Below, in pieces: positions 51,085 through 60,120 of a stretch of 64,000 bases of DNA; positions within the stretch are counted from its first letter, which is position 1, and each line of letters begins with the position of its first letter. The stretch is from Oleispirillum sp965228165. GTDB taxonomy: Bacteria > Pseudomonadota > Alphaproteobacteria > Rhodospirillales > Rhodospirillaceae. The DNA lies in contig CBDDHB010000003.1 in the NCBI GenBank assembly GCA_965228165.1, positions 248,001 to 312,000 of the forward strand, given 5' to 3'. Below the pieces are notes generated by a model. That model was not told the DNA's origin and ran no database searches. It saw nothing but the letters and a program-made list of their open reading frames with translations. A program made the position numbers and the translations under genes.

Positions 51085-51681
51085 ATGCGCCGCGTTCTGT
51101 CCGTCCTGGTTCTTGCCCTTGGCCTTGCCGCGCCCGCTGTCGCGCAGACGGAGGAGGACGGCTACGCCGCCTATGACGCGGGCGACTACGCCAAGGCCAG
51201 GACCCTCCTGCTGCCCCTCGCCGAGGCGGGCGACCCCAAGGCGATGAACCGCATCGGCAATATGTACGATTTTGGAGAAGGCGTTTCCCGCAATCTGACG
51301 GTGGCCTGCGATTGGTACGAGAGAGCGGCCCAGAAAGGCCTTGCCGTCGGCCAATACAATTTCGGCCTCTGCCTCGACTACGGCGACGGTCGCCCGAGAA
51401 ATGCAGAACAGGCGGCCTTCTGGAATCATAAGGCTGCGGATCAAGGCTATGTGGACGCCCAAATCTTCCTTCTTCGCCACTATGCGGAAACGGACCGCAA
51501 ACAGGCGCAAGCCTGGGGGCAAAAGGCCGCCGACCAGGGCAGCGTCGTCGCCCGCGTGGTGATGCGGGGCTACGGCATGACCTATTCCGGTCCCCAGGCG
51601 TCGCGCTTCGACATCTTCTGCGTCCTGATTATGAACACGATCCTCAATCGACCGCTTGATTACTGCGATCCTCCCGGTTAG
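51085..51681 (+). CDS. Secreted Sel1-repeat protein
   Basis: A 198-residue protein with a signal peptide (RRVLSVLVLALGLAAPAVAQ) and about three Sel1-like repeats (AKARTLLLPLAEAGDPKAMN, VACDWYERAAQKGLAVGQYN, QAAFWNHKAADQGYVDAQIF), so it is a periplasmic alpha-solenoid. Such proteins bind other proteins and include immunity or regulatory factors. The last 16 residues (MNTILNRPLDYCDPPG) come mostly from the 33-bp direct repeat, so the original C-terminus may have been replaced. GGAAGGA lies 8 bases before the ATG. Its stop overlaps the 3' end proposed for the converging peptidoglycan-binding gene. Confidence 0.8.
   Translation: MRRVLSVLVLALGLAAPAVAQTEEDGYAAYDAGDYAKARTLLLPLAEAGDPKAMNRIGNMYDFGEGVSRNLTVACDWYERAAQKGLAVGQYNFGLCLDYGDGRPRNAEQAAFWNHKAADQGYVDAQIFLLRHYAETDRKQAQAWGQKAADQGSVVARVVMRGYGMTYSGPQASRFDIFCVLIMNTILNRPLDYCDPPG
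51631..51663 (+). repeat. 33-bp direct repeat, right copy
   Basis: Identical to 50952-50984. It lies inside the Sel1 gene and encodes most of its last residues. With the left copy it could delete or excise the 679-bp segment by recombination. Confidence 0.9.
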
Positions 51682-53259
51682 CGCTTTCTGTCAGGCCTCA
51701 TCGCGTGGACGGTGGCGGCGGCGCTGGCGCGGTCGATGGCCTCGTCGGCGGCATATTCGCCCGCGCGGCGCAACGGCGATGGAATTTTACCCCCCAACTT
51801 GACGCCGCCCCCGCGCCAAGGCGCTTTCCGCCGCGCCGACCCCCGTTCGGGTCACCCCTTTCCCGATCCGCCCGACCAGAGACCCCACCACCGCACCGAT
51901 GCGTTGTTCGTCCAACGACGCGCCGCGCTTCCTCAGCTCCTCGGCGACTTCCGCCGCACCGATCGCCGCACCGGCGGGGGCGGCGGCCCACGAGGCGACG
52001 TTCACCGCCAAGTCGGTGGCGTCGCGGATTCGGTCGTAGACCGGGCTGTCCTTGTATCCCTTCGGCACCGACTCCCGGATATTCTGAAGCCGCTTTTGCA
52101 GAGCCGCGTAATCGGGTTCCTCGCCATTGACTAAGTCCATCGCCTGACCGATGCGTGTTACCACCTCCGCCAGCGGTTCCTTGATCGCGCCGTCGGCGTT
52201 GCGCAGGGCGCCGACGTGCATGGCGACCTCGAAGGCTTCCCTGTCGAAGCGGGCGTTGAGTTCCTCCTCGCTGCCCAGGCCGAGTTCCAGCGCCTTCTTC
52301 TTGATCGGTTCGTACGCCTCGCGGGATGTCTCGTAAGCCCGGTGAACCGCGCGGGTGTCGGCGGAAAGTTTGCCGTAGGCCTCGGCGTTCTTTTCCCGCA
52401 ACTCGCCCAGCCGCCGCGCCGCCGCCTCGAACGCCTGCCGGTCGCCGCCCGCAAACTCCGGCAGCAGACCCTTCTCCCACGCGGCGGCGGCATCCTGCTT
52501 TTCCTTCGCCGCGCGGAAGGCCTCGCGGGTTTGCGTCAGGGCCTCGTCGGAAAGCTCGCCCTCGGGCAGGGGGGTGGCGTTCCTCGCCGCCTCCGCCGCG
52601 CGCTCCCGGCGCTGCCGTTCGCCTTCGCGGAAGGCATCCCGCACCGCCGCGTTGGTTTCCTCGGGCGGCACGGAGATCTCCGCGCCGCCGGTGTAGTCGG
52701 CGGGGTCGAATTTCCACGCCACGGCGTTGCGGATGGCCCTTCGCCGTTGCGCCAGGACGCCCCGGGGGTCGAAAGGAGAGACTTCCGACGGAGTGATCTC
52801 CGTCAACGGACGCTCCATCCGGCCCTGGACGTCGAAGCGCAGGGCGCCGGGATAGGCGGTCTCGAACTGCCGCTCCACATGCTTGCGCAGGCGCGCATCG
52901 GAAGGGTAACGGGAATCCTCCATCAGCGAGCGGATGCGCCGGTCCACCGTATCCCCCTGCGGAAAGCGCGGCGCGTCGGCGGGATCGGCCTTCGCCACCA
53001 ACTCGCCCAACGTCTTCTCGGTGGGACCGCCGGGGTTCATCACCCCGTCGATCTCCAGACCGTTGTCCTTCTGGAAGTCGCGCAGGTCGTCGAACAGGTC
53101 GCCGCCATCGCCCTCGGCATCGCGGCGATACCCCAGAAGGTCGAGCGCGGCTCGGGTGCGCCTGCCGTCTTCCGGCTTCGGCGGCGCGCCGTCGCCCACC
53201 GCCGCGCCGACGGCGAAGGGCGTCCGGAACCCGTCGGACATGGAATCGAACAGCGGCAT
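51678..53259 (-). pseudogene. Locus C peptidoglycan-binding-domain protein, probable 1-base shift near the 3' end
   Basis: A long protein without signal peptide. Residues about 25-95 are a peptidoglycan-binding-like domain with FQKDNGLEIDGVMNPGGPT, nearly the same as the N-terminal module of the locus A muramidase. The rest is a helical, charged region (many Arg/Glu/Ala) with no recognised catalytic domain, and a small Gly/Ala hydrophobic patch near residue 455 (WAAAPAGAAIGAAEVAEEL). As written it stops at 51787 after GGGGGG; removing one G (51790-51795) continues as GKIPSPLRRAGEYAADEA to 51678, natural-looking and giving 526 residues. ATG 53259 has GGGAGG 5 bases upstream. Possibly a toxin or effector whose C-terminal domain is unknown. 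Confidence 0.7.
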
Positions 53260-53291
53260 CACGGCCTCCCCAGAAATGACGATTTCCGGTA

Positions 53292-53321
53292 TTTATACCC
53301 CATAATACCGATATTCGTCAA
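53292..53321 (-). promoter_or_regulatory. Promoter of the locus C protein
   Basis: On the minus strand, TTGACG (53321-53316), an 18-bp spacer and TATAAA (53297-53292). The ATG at 53259 is 33 bp beyond. It sits in an unusually AT-rich stretch with an inverted repeat (CGGTATTTATA / TAATACCG). Confidence 0.65.
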
Positions 53322-53409
53322 TAAAAATTACGGGGATCGTTGCATCGAATCCTGCCCCCGTCGTCCCGACTCCACGCACCATCCCTGGAATCCGGAAAAA
53401 TCCCAAATA

Positions 53410-53424
53410 GAACAAACTTGGAAC
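53410..53424 (-). promoter_or_regulatory. LexA (SOS) box upstream of locus C
   Basis: GAACAAACTTGGAAC on the plus strand, i.e. GTTC-N7-GTTC on the minus strand, a perfect alphaproteobacterial LexA site. It lies in the 17-bp spacer of a second possible minus-strand promoter (TTGCCT ... TATTTG). The 443-bp region between locus C and mraZ holds only this, the promoter at 53292-53321 and the MraZ boxes. Confidence 0.65.
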
Positions 53425-53616
53425 GAAGGCAATGCCGCGTGATCGCCGTCACAGCCACGAAAACCGACGCGATTTCGGGGCGTTTTTCCCGTATTCGGCA
53501 AAACCGTGGTTTCCGAGGACCTTACCGCACTCTCCGACGAGTCTGCACAAAGCATAGGAAAAACTTGGGGTTATTCGGCAAGTTTTGGCATCCGGCGGCA
53601 TTGACTGGCAAGAAAT

Positions 53617-53640
53617 CCCATGTTACCCCATGAATACCCA
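53617..53640 (+). promoter_or_regulatory. Three MraZ boxes before the dcw cluster
   Basis: CCCA at 53617, 53627 and 53637, an exact 10-bp period; on the minus strand this is TGGG-N6 repeated three times. This is the known operator of MraZ, located 63 bp upstream of the mraZ ATG, so mraZ autoregulation and control of the division cluster are expected. Confidence 0.8.
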
Positions 53641-53702
53641 CGGAAGAGCATCTTCCGGGGAGGCATCGGACGCGATGCCGGAGCGGAAGGGCGCAAGCGA
53701 CC

Positions 53703-54185
53703 ATGGCGGATCTGGCGAAGGCCAAGGCCTTCATTTCGACCACGACCGTGAAAGTGGACGGCAAGGGACGGGTCTCCGTCCCCGCCGTGCTGCGCAATCT
53801 GCTGATCGAAAAGGGCATGCAGGAAATCGTCGCCTTCCCGAACTTCAAGCTGCCCTGCATCGAATGCTGCGACTGGGACCGCATCAACGCGATCACCGAC
53901 GCCGCCGACGGCATGGACCTGTTCTCCGACGAGGCGGACGACCTCTCCAGCCTGATCTTCGCCGCCGCCCAGCCCCTGCCGTGGGATGCCACCGGACGGA
54001 TCAGCCTGCCCGAGCCCTTCCTTGCCCACGCCGGAATTTCCGACGCGGCGGTGTTCGTCGGCAAGGGCCGCACCTTCCAGATCTGGCGGCCCGAGGACTT
54101 CCACGCCCGTCAGGCCGAACAGATGCGCCGCGCCCGCGAAAAGGGCCTGTCGCTGACCCTGCGCCGCAAGCCGGAGGACGCATGA
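53703..54185 (+). CDS. mraZ: MraZ, transcriptional regulator of the dcw cluster
   Basis: A 160-residue MraZ with two AbrB-like domains: VKVDGKGRVSVPAVLRNLL near the N-terminus and LPWDATGRISLPEPFLAHAGI in the second half, both carrying the GR(V/I)S(V/L)P core that binds DNA. It forms rings and binds repeats of TGGG upstream of its own gene; three such boxes are present at 53617-53640. First gene of the dcw cluster. Its TGA overlaps the rsmH ATG. ATG 53703 is preceded by GGAAGGG-type purines. Confidence 0.95.
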   Translation: MADLAKAKAFISTTTVKVDGKGRVSVPAVLRNLLIEKGMQEIVAFPNFKLPCIECCDWDRINAITDAADGMDLFSDEADDLSSLIFAAAQPLPWDATGRISLPEPFLAHAGISDAAVFVGKGRTFQIWRPEDFHARQAEQMRRAREKGLSLTLRRKPEDA

Positions 54186-55117
54186 TGCCCGGCCTGCCGC
54201 ACATCCCCGTCCTGCTGCCCGAGGTGGTCGGCGCGATCGCGCCGAAGGACGGCGGCGTTTACATCGACGGCACCTTCGGCGCGGGCGGCTATTCCCGCGC
54301 CATCCTGGCCGCCGCCGACTGCGCGCTGTACGCCATCGACCGCGACCCCACCGCCCGCGCCGCCGCCGACGCGGTGGCCGCCTCCTTCCCCGGACGCTTC
54401 CACTTCCTGCCCGGACGCTTCGGCGACATGGCCGATCTGCTGCCGCCCGAACTCCACGGCCGGATCGACGGCATCGCCCTCGACGTCGGCGTCTCGTCGA
54501 TGCAGATCGACCGGGCGGAGCGCGGCTTTTCGTTCCAGAAGGACGGCCCCCTCGACATGCGCATGGGCGGCGACGGACCGACCGCCGCCGAGCTGGTCAA
54601 CACCCTGCCGGAAGCCGAACTCGCCGACCTGATCTATGCTTATGGCGAGGAACGGGCGTCGCGCCGCGTCGCCGCCGCGATCGTCGCCGCCCGCGCCGAG
54701 AAGCCCTTCGCCGCCACCCTGGAACTCGCCGCCTGCATACGCACGGCGGTGCGCCCGTCGAAGGACGGCATCGACCCGGCGACCCGCACCTTCCAGGCGC
54801 TGCGCATCGCGGTCAACGACGAGTTGGGGGAACTGCAACGCGGCCTCGCCGCCGCCGAGGCCCTGCTCGCCCCCGGCGGGGTGCTGGCGGTTGTCAGCTT
54901 CCACTCGCTGGAAGATCGCATCGTCAAGCGCTTCCTGGACGCGAAAAGCGGACGCGAGGCGGCGCCGTCGCGCCATCTGCCGCAAGCCGCCGCCCAGCCG
55001 ACCTTCTCCCTGCGCCACCGCAAGCCGATATCGGCCTCCGACGCCGAGGCGCGGCTCAACCCGCGCGCCCGCAGCGCCCGCCTGCGCGTCGCCACCCGGC
55101 GGGGGGATGCGTCATGA
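54182..55117 (+). CDS. rsmH: 16S rRNA m4C1402 methyltransferase
   Basis: A 311-residue RsmH (MraW). It begins HIPVLLPEVVGAI, has the S-adenosylmethionine motif YIDGTFGAGGYSRAIL, ALDVGVSSMQIDRAERGFSF and the C-terminal VVSFHSLEDRIVKRFL. It methylates N4 of C1402 in 16S rRNA. Two adjacent ATG codons (54182, 54185) can start it, overlapping the mraZ stop; the ftsL ATG overlaps its own stop. Position second in the dcw cluster is universal in alphaproteobacteria. Confidence 0.96.
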   Translation: MMPGLPHIPVLLPEVVGAIAPKDGGVYIDGTFGAGGYSRAILAAADCALYAIDRDPTARAAADAVAASFPGRFHFLPGRFGDMADLLPPELHGRIDGIALDVGVSSMQIDRAERGFSFQKDGPLDMRMGGDGPTAAELVNTLPEAELADLIYAYGEERASRRVAAAIVAARAEKPFAATLELAACIRTAVRPSKDGIDPATRTFQALRIAVNDELGELQRGLAAAEALLAPGGVLAVVSFHSLEDRIVKRFLDAKSGREAAPSRHLPQAAAQPTFSLRHRKPISASDAEARLNPRARSARLRVATRRGDAS

Positions 55118-55476
55118 TCCGCCTGTTCGTCGCCACCGCCATCCTGTTCAGTCTGGTCAGCGCCGGCCTGGTCGCGGTGAAGGGCCGAGTGCAGGAGATG
55201 GAGACCCGGCTCGCCGCCCTGCAAAAGGGCATCCAGGCCGACCGCACCGCGATCCGCGTGCTCAAGGCGGAATGGAGCCACCTCAACGATCCCGTGCGCC
55301 TGAAGCGCCTGGCCGACGCCCATCTGTCGCTGTCGCCGGTGAATTCGGGGCAGATCGCCTCGGTCTCCGCGCTGCCCTTCGCCGACGAGGCCGAAACGCC
55401 GCGCGTCGCCGGACGCCCCGCGCCCGCCCCTCGCGCCGCCGCCCCCGAAATCGCCAGCCGGAGGAGCGCGCCATGA
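55114..55476 (+). CDS. ftsL: FtsL, division protein
   Basis: A 120-residue bitopic protein: a transmembrane helix (LFVATAILFSLVSAGLVAV), a periplasmic coiled coil (RVQEMETRLAALQKGIQADR, VLKAEWSHLNDPVRLKRLA) and a Pro/Ala tail. FtsL joins FtsB and FtsQ to activate the FtsW-FtsI septal synthase. Identified by position between rsmH and ftsI as well as by fold; sequence conservation of FtsL is low. It overlaps both neighbours by 4 bp. Confidence 0.88.
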   Translation: MIRLFVATAILFSLVSAGLVAVKGRVQEMETRLAALQKGIQADRTAIRVLKAEWSHLNDPVRLKRLADAHLSLSPVNSGQIASVSALPFADEAETPRVAGRPAPAPRAAAPEIASRRSAP

Positions 55477-57221
55477 TCTTCCGCAAGGCTCCGCCCGCGA
55501 TCGTCCCCGGCATCGATCTGCCGCAGGTCGGCGCGACCGCCGCCCGTCCCGGCACGGTGCGGATCGAAGGCGCCAACAAGACCGCCCTGGAAACCGGGCG
55601 CAACCGCTTGGTCTTCGCCGGTGGCGTGTTCCTGCTGCTGTTCCTGGCGGTGGCGGTGCGTCTGGTCGACGTCGCCTTCCACCCCGACGCCGAACGGGTG
55701 GCGCGCGCCGCGCCGCAAGCGGAGCTTCCGGCCAAGACCCTGCGCGCCGACATCACCGACCGCAACGGCCTCGTCCTCGCCACCAACCTGCCCACGGTCA
55801 ACCTTTACGCCGACGCCCGCATCGTCCGCGACGCCGACCGCATCGCCGCCGATCTGGCGAAGGTTCTGCCCGACATCGATCTGGCCAAGACTCGCGAACG
55901 GCTGAAGAGCGGTCAGGCCTTCGTCTACCTGCACCGCAACCTCACCCCGTCGCAGCAGTTCGCGGTGAACCGCCTGGGTCATCCGGCGTTGGGGTTCGAG
56001 GACGGCGAACTGCGGGTCTATCCGCAAGGCGGACTGTTCGCCCACGTCGTCGGCAAGACCGATATCGACAATCGCGGCATCAGCGGCGTCGAGCGCCGTT
56101 TCGACGCGGCGCTCAAGGAAGGCCGGACGGTGCGTCTGTCGCTGGATTTGCGGGCGCAGACGGCGGTGGCGCGCATCCTGCGCGACGCGGTCGCCACCTA
56201 CAGGGCCGAGGGCGCGGCGGCGGTGGTGCAGGACGCGCGCACCGGCGAGATCGTCTCGCTGGTGTCGCTGCCCGACTTCGACCCCAATCGCGGCGACACC
56301 CTGACCGAACAGGCGATGTTCAACCGCGCCACCCTGGGGGTGTACGAGATGGGCTCGGTGTTCAAGGTGTTCAACACCGCGATCGCCCTGGAAAGCGGCA
56401 AGATCCGGGTCACCGACCGTTACGACACCAGCCCCCTGAAGGTCGCCAACTACACCATTCACGACCTGCACGCGCTGCGCGGCTCGGCCTCGGTTCCGGA
56501 AATCCTGATCCACTCGTCGAACATCGGCTCGGCGCGCATGGCCCTGGACTTCGGCGGAGAGGTGCAGAAGGCCTACATGGCCCGTTTCGGCCTGCTCAAG
56601 GCCTCCGATATCGAACTGCCCGAGGTCGGCGGACCGCAGGCGCCGCCCGGCAACTGGCCGTCGATCACCGTGGCCACCGTCGCCTTCGGGCACGGCATTT
56701 CGGTATCGCCGGTGCAGGTGGCGACCGGAGCCTCGGCGATCGTCAACGGCGGCGTCTTCCATCCCGCCACCCTGATCGCCCGCGACCCCGGCGAGCCGAT
56801 CCCCGGCGTCCGCGCGGTCAGCGAGCGCACCTCGCAACTGATGCGCCGCCTGATGCGCATGGTGGTGACCGAAGGCTCGGGCAAGAAGGCCGACGTCGCG
56901 GGATACCGCGTCGCGGGCAAGACCGGCACCGCCGAGAAGGTGGTGAACGGCCGTTATGCGAAGAACGCGGTGCTGTCCAGCTTCCTGGCGGTCTTCCCCG
57001 CCGATCAGCCGCGCTACACCGTTCTCGTCACCCTGGACGCGCCGAAGGGCATTCCCGCCACCGCCAACTTCGCCACCGCCGGTTGGAACGCCGCGCCGAC
57101 CGCGGGCAAGGTGATCGCCGCGATCGGTCCGATTCTGGGGGTCGCCCCCACCATCGATCCCTTCGCCGGAAACGACCCGGCCTACGCCCCCCTGATGACC
57201 GCCGCGATGCGGAGGGAATGA
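55473..57221 (+). CDS. ftsI: FtsI (PBP3), septal transpeptidase
   Basis: A 582-residue class B penicillin-binding protein. An N-terminal membrane anchor (LVFAGGVFLLLFLAVAVRLV) is followed by the pedestal domain and the transpeptidase domain with motifs SxxK in EMGSVFKVF, SxN in HSSNIGS and KTG in VAGKTGTAEK. It cross-links septal peptidoglycan with FtsW. The transpeptidase part also shows MFNRATLGVYEMGSVFKVFN, the usual sequence round the active serine. Overlaps ftsL and murE by 4 bp each. Confidence 0.96.
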   Translation: MIFRKAPPAIVPGIDLPQVGATAARPGTVRIEGANKTALETGRNRLVFAGGVFLLLFLAVAVRLVDVAFHPDAERVARAAPQAELPAKTLRADITDRNGLVLATNLPTVNLYADARIVRDADRIAADLAKVLPDIDLAKTRERLKSGQAFVYLHRNLTPSQQFAVNRLGHPALGFEDGELRVYPQGGLFAHVVGKTDIDNRGISGVERRFDAALKEGRTVRLSLDLRAQTAVARILRDAVATYRAEGAAAVVQDARTGEIVSLVSLPDFDPNRGDTLTEQAMFNRATLGVYEMGSVFKVFNTAIALESGKIRVTDRYDTSPLKVANYTIHDLHALRGSASVPEILIHSSNIGSARMALDFGGEVQKAYMARFGLLKASDIELPEVGGPQAPPGNWPSITVATVAFGHGISVSPVQVATGASAIVNGGVFHPATLIARDPGEPIPGVRAVSERTSQLMRRLMRMVVTEGSGKKADVAGYRVAGKTGTAEKVVNGRYAKNAVLSSFLAVFPADQPRYTVLVTLDAPKGIPATANFATAGWNAAPTAGKVIAAIGPILGVAPTIDPFAGNDPAYAPLMTAAMRRE

Positions 57222-58693
57222 CGATGCGCCTGGATCGCCTGATCGCCGCCGCCCCCGCCGCCTCCGAGATGTCGGTGAGCGGCGACGCCGCCGTCGAGAT
57301 CGCGGCGATCGTCCTCGACTCCCGCAAGGCGGCGCCGGGAGCGCTGTTCGCCGCCCTGCCCGGAACCAAGGCCGACGGCCTGGCCTTCGTTCCGCAAGCG
57401 GTGGCGGCGGGGGCCGTCGCCCTGCTGCTGCCCGCCGACGCTCCGGACGCCGCCGTGCCGCCGGGGATCGCGACGCTCCGCTGCGCCGACCCGCGCCGCG
57501 CCCTGGCCGTCCTGGCCGCCGCCTTCCATGCGCCGCTACCCAAGGTTCTGGCGGCGGTGACCGGCACCAACGGCAAGACCTCGGTCGCCGAATTCACCCG
57601 CCAGATCTGGGCGGCCTCCGGCCACGCCGCCGCCAGCCTGGGCACCCTGGGGCTGATCTCCCCCGCCGGACGGGTTTCCGGCGGCCTGACCACGCCGGAC
57701 ACCGTGACTCTCGCCGCCGCGCTGGGCGATCTGGCGGCGCGCGGCGTCGGCCATGTCGCGCTGGAGGCCTCCAGCCACGGCCTCGACCAGCGCCGCCTGG
57801 ACGGCCTCGACCTCGCCGCCGGGGCCTTCACCAACCTGACCCGCGACCATCTGGACTACCACCGCACCGAGGCCGCCTATTTCCAGGCCAAGTCCCGTCT
57901 GTTCGACACGGTGCTGCCCGAGGGCGCGGCGGCGGTGATCAACGCCGACACGCCGCAGGCCGCCGCCCTTTCCGCCGTCGCCCTGCGCCGGAAACTGCGG
58001 CCGATCGACTACGGCGTCGCCGCGAAGGCCTTGCGCCTGGTCTCCCGCACCGCCACCGCCGCCGGGCAGAGCCTGGAGCTGTCCCTGTCGGGGCGCGCCG
58101 CGCGCCTGGATCTGCCCCTTGCCGGGGCCTTTCAGGCGATGAACGCCCTCGCCGCCCTGGGGCTTGCGATTTCCACCGGGATCGACGAGGATGCCGCGCT
58201 TTCCGCCCTGGCCGCGATCGAGGGCGCGCCGGGACGGCTGGAACGCCGCGCCGCGCGCGACGACGGCGCGACGGTCTACGTCGATTACGCCCACACCCCG
58301 GATGCGCTGGAAACCGTGCTGTCGGCGCTGCGTCCGCACGCGGCGGGCCGCCTGATCGCGGTCTTCGGCTGCGGCGGCGACCGCGACCGCGGCAAGCGCC
58401 CGGCGATGGGCGGCATCGCGATGCGCCTCGCCGACCGGGTGATCGTCACCGACGACAACCCGCGCACCGAAGTCGCGGCGGCGATCCGCGCCGAGATTCT
58501 GGCGGGCTGCCCGGGGGCCGAGGAAATCGGCGACCGCGCCGAGGCGATTCGGACCGCGATGGCCGGGATGCAGGCGGGCGACCTGCTGCTGGTGGCGGGA
58601 AAGGGACACGAAACCGGGCAGATCGTCGGCGCGACGGTTCTGCCCTTCGACGACCGCGCGGTCATCGATGCCTATGCACGGGAGATCTGGTGA
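57218..58693 (+). CDS. murE: UDP-MurNAc-L-Ala-D-Glu:meso-DAP ligase
   Basis: A 491-residue Mur ligase. P-loop VTGTNGKTSVAEF, LEASSHGLDQ, FTNLTRDHLDYH and the C-terminal VIVTDDNPRTE. DNPR is the residue set that selects meso-diaminopimelate, so the wall is of the Gram-negative DAP type. It adds the third residue to the peptidoglycan stem peptide in the cytoplasm. ATG 57218 overlaps the ftsI stop; the next gene, murF, starts 2 bp after the stop. Confidence 0.96.
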   Translation: MTMRLDRLIAAAPAASEMSVSGDAAVEIAAIVLDSRKAAPGALFAALPGTKADGLAFVPQAVAAGAVALLLPADAPDAAVPPGIATLRCADPRRALAVLAAAFHAPLPKVLAAVTGTNGKTSVAEFTRQIWAASGHAAASLGTLGLISPAGRVSGGLTTPDTVTLAAALGDLAARGVGHVALEASSHGLDQRRLDGLDLAAGAFTNLTRDHLDYHRTEAAYFQAKSRLFDTVLPEGAAAVINADTPQAAALSAVALRRKLRPIDYGVAAKALRLVSRTATAAGQSLELSLSGRAARLDLPLAGAFQAMNALAALGLAISTGIDEDAALSALAAIEGAPGRLERRAARDDGATVYVDYAHTPDALETVLSALRPHAAGRLIAVFGCGGDRDRGKRPAMGGIAMRLADRVIVTDDNPRTEVAAAIRAEILAGCPGAEEIGDRAEAIRTAMAGMQAGDLLLVAGKGHETGQIVGATVLPFDDRAVIDAYAREIW

Positions 58694-58694
58694 G

Positions 58695-60104
58695 ATGGCG
58701 AAACCCTTGTGGACCTCGGCCGAACTGGAGCAGGCGCTGGGCGCGAAGACCACCGCCGCCTTCGCCGCGACCGGCGTATCCATCGACAGCCGCTCCGTCG
58801 CGCCGGGAGACCTGTTCGTCGCCCTGGCCGGACCGGCGCACGACGGCCACGCCTTCGTCGCCGACGCCTTCGCCAAGGGCGCGGCGGGGGCGATCGTCCA
58901 TGCCGACGGCAACTTCCCCGGCCCGGTCGTCCGCGTCGCCGATACTCTGGCGGCGCTGTCCGCGATCGGCGCGGCGGGCCGCGCGCGGGCGAAATCCACC
59001 CGCGTCGTCGGCGTCACCGGCAGCGTCGGCAAGACCGGCACCAAGGAAATGCTGGGAGCGATCCTGGCCGCGCAGGGGAGCGCCCACGTCAGCCAGGGCA
59101 GCCACAACAACCACTGGGGGGTGCCGCTCACCCTCTCCCGCCTGCCCCGGGAGACCCTCTTCGCGGTGCAGGAAATGGGGATGAACCACGCGGGCGAACT
59201 CTCCGCCCTGACCCGCATCGCGCGGCCCGACGTCGCGGTGATCACCACCGTCGGCCCGGCGCACCTGGAATACTTCGGCACCCTGGAAGCGATCGTCGCC
59301 GCGAAGTGCGAAATCTTCGAGGGCCTGAACAAGGGCGGCGCCGCGGTTCTCAACGCCGACCACCCCTTTTTCGGCACCATGGAGACCGCGGCGATCCGCG
59401 CCGGGGCGAACAACGTCATCACCTTCGGCGCGGCGGCGGACGCCGACCTGCGGCTGATCGACGCCCGGGTGATCGCCCTGCGCACCGAGGTCGAGGCGTC
59501 GATCGGCGGCAAGGAGATCTCCTATTCCCTGCCCTTCGTCGGCCGTCACTGGGCGATGAACAGCCTGGCCGCCCTGGGCGCGGCGGCGGGCGCCGGGGCC
59601 GACCTGTTCCAGGCCTTGGAAACCCTGGAATCCATCGTCGTGCCGGAAAGGCGCGGCGCAATCACCGAGTTTCCGATGGACGGCGACAGCCTGGTCCTGA
59701 TCGACGAAAGCTACAACGCCAACCCGCAGTCGATGACCGCCGCGATCGAGGCGCTGGCGGCGGTGGCGCGGGTGCGCCAAGTCTATCACACCGGTCGCGC
59801 CATCGCCGTCCTGGGCGACATGCGCGAGCTTGGCCCGACCGAAAAGGCGCTCCACGCCGAGATCGCCAACACCCTGAAAACCAACGAGATCGACCGCCTG
59901 TTCGCTTGCGGCCCGCTGATGGCGGAGGCCTTCGCCGCCGCGCCCGAGAAGATGCGGGCGGCGCGGTTCGACACCTCGGACGCGGCGATCGACGCGCTTC
60001 TCGCGGACATCCGCCCGGGCGACGTGGTCATGGTCAAGGGATCCCACGGCATGCGGATGGACCGCATCGTCGCGGCATTGAAGTCAACCGTCACCAAGGC
60101 TTGA
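58695..60104 (+). CDS. murF: UDP-MurNAc-tripeptide:D-Ala-D-Ala ligase
   Basis: A 469-residue MurF. P-loop GVTGSVGKTGTKEML, EMGMNHAGELSALTRIARPD and YNANPQSMTAAIEAL identify it. It joins D-Ala-D-Ala to the tripeptide precursor, the last cytoplasmic amino-acid step. The start MAKPLWTS at 58695 follows the murE stop by one base. A 16-bp gap leads to mraY. Confidence 0.96.
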   Translation: MAKPLWTSAELEQALGAKTTAAFAATGVSIDSRSVAPGDLFVALAGPAHDGHAFVADAFAKGAAGAIVHADGNFPGPVVRVADTLAALSAIGAAGRARAKSTRVVGVTGSVGKTGTKEMLGAILAAQGSAHVSQGSHNNHWGVPLTLSRLPRETLFAVQEMGMNHAGELSALTRIARPDVAVITTVGPAHLEYFGTLEAIVAAKCEIFEGLNKGGAAVLNADHPFFGTMETAAIRAGANNVITFGAAADADLRLIDARVIALRTEVEASIGGKEISYSLPFVGRHWAMNSLAALGAAAGAGADLFQALETLESIVVPERRGAITEFPMDGDSLVLIDESYNANPQSMTAAIEALAAVARVRQVYHTGRAIAVLGDMRELGPTEKALHAEIANTLKTNEIDRLFACGPLMAEAFAAAPEKMRAARFDTSDAAIDALLADIRPGDVVMVKGSHGMRMDRIVAALKSTVTKA

Positions 60105-60120
60105 GTGAAAGCGGAACGCC

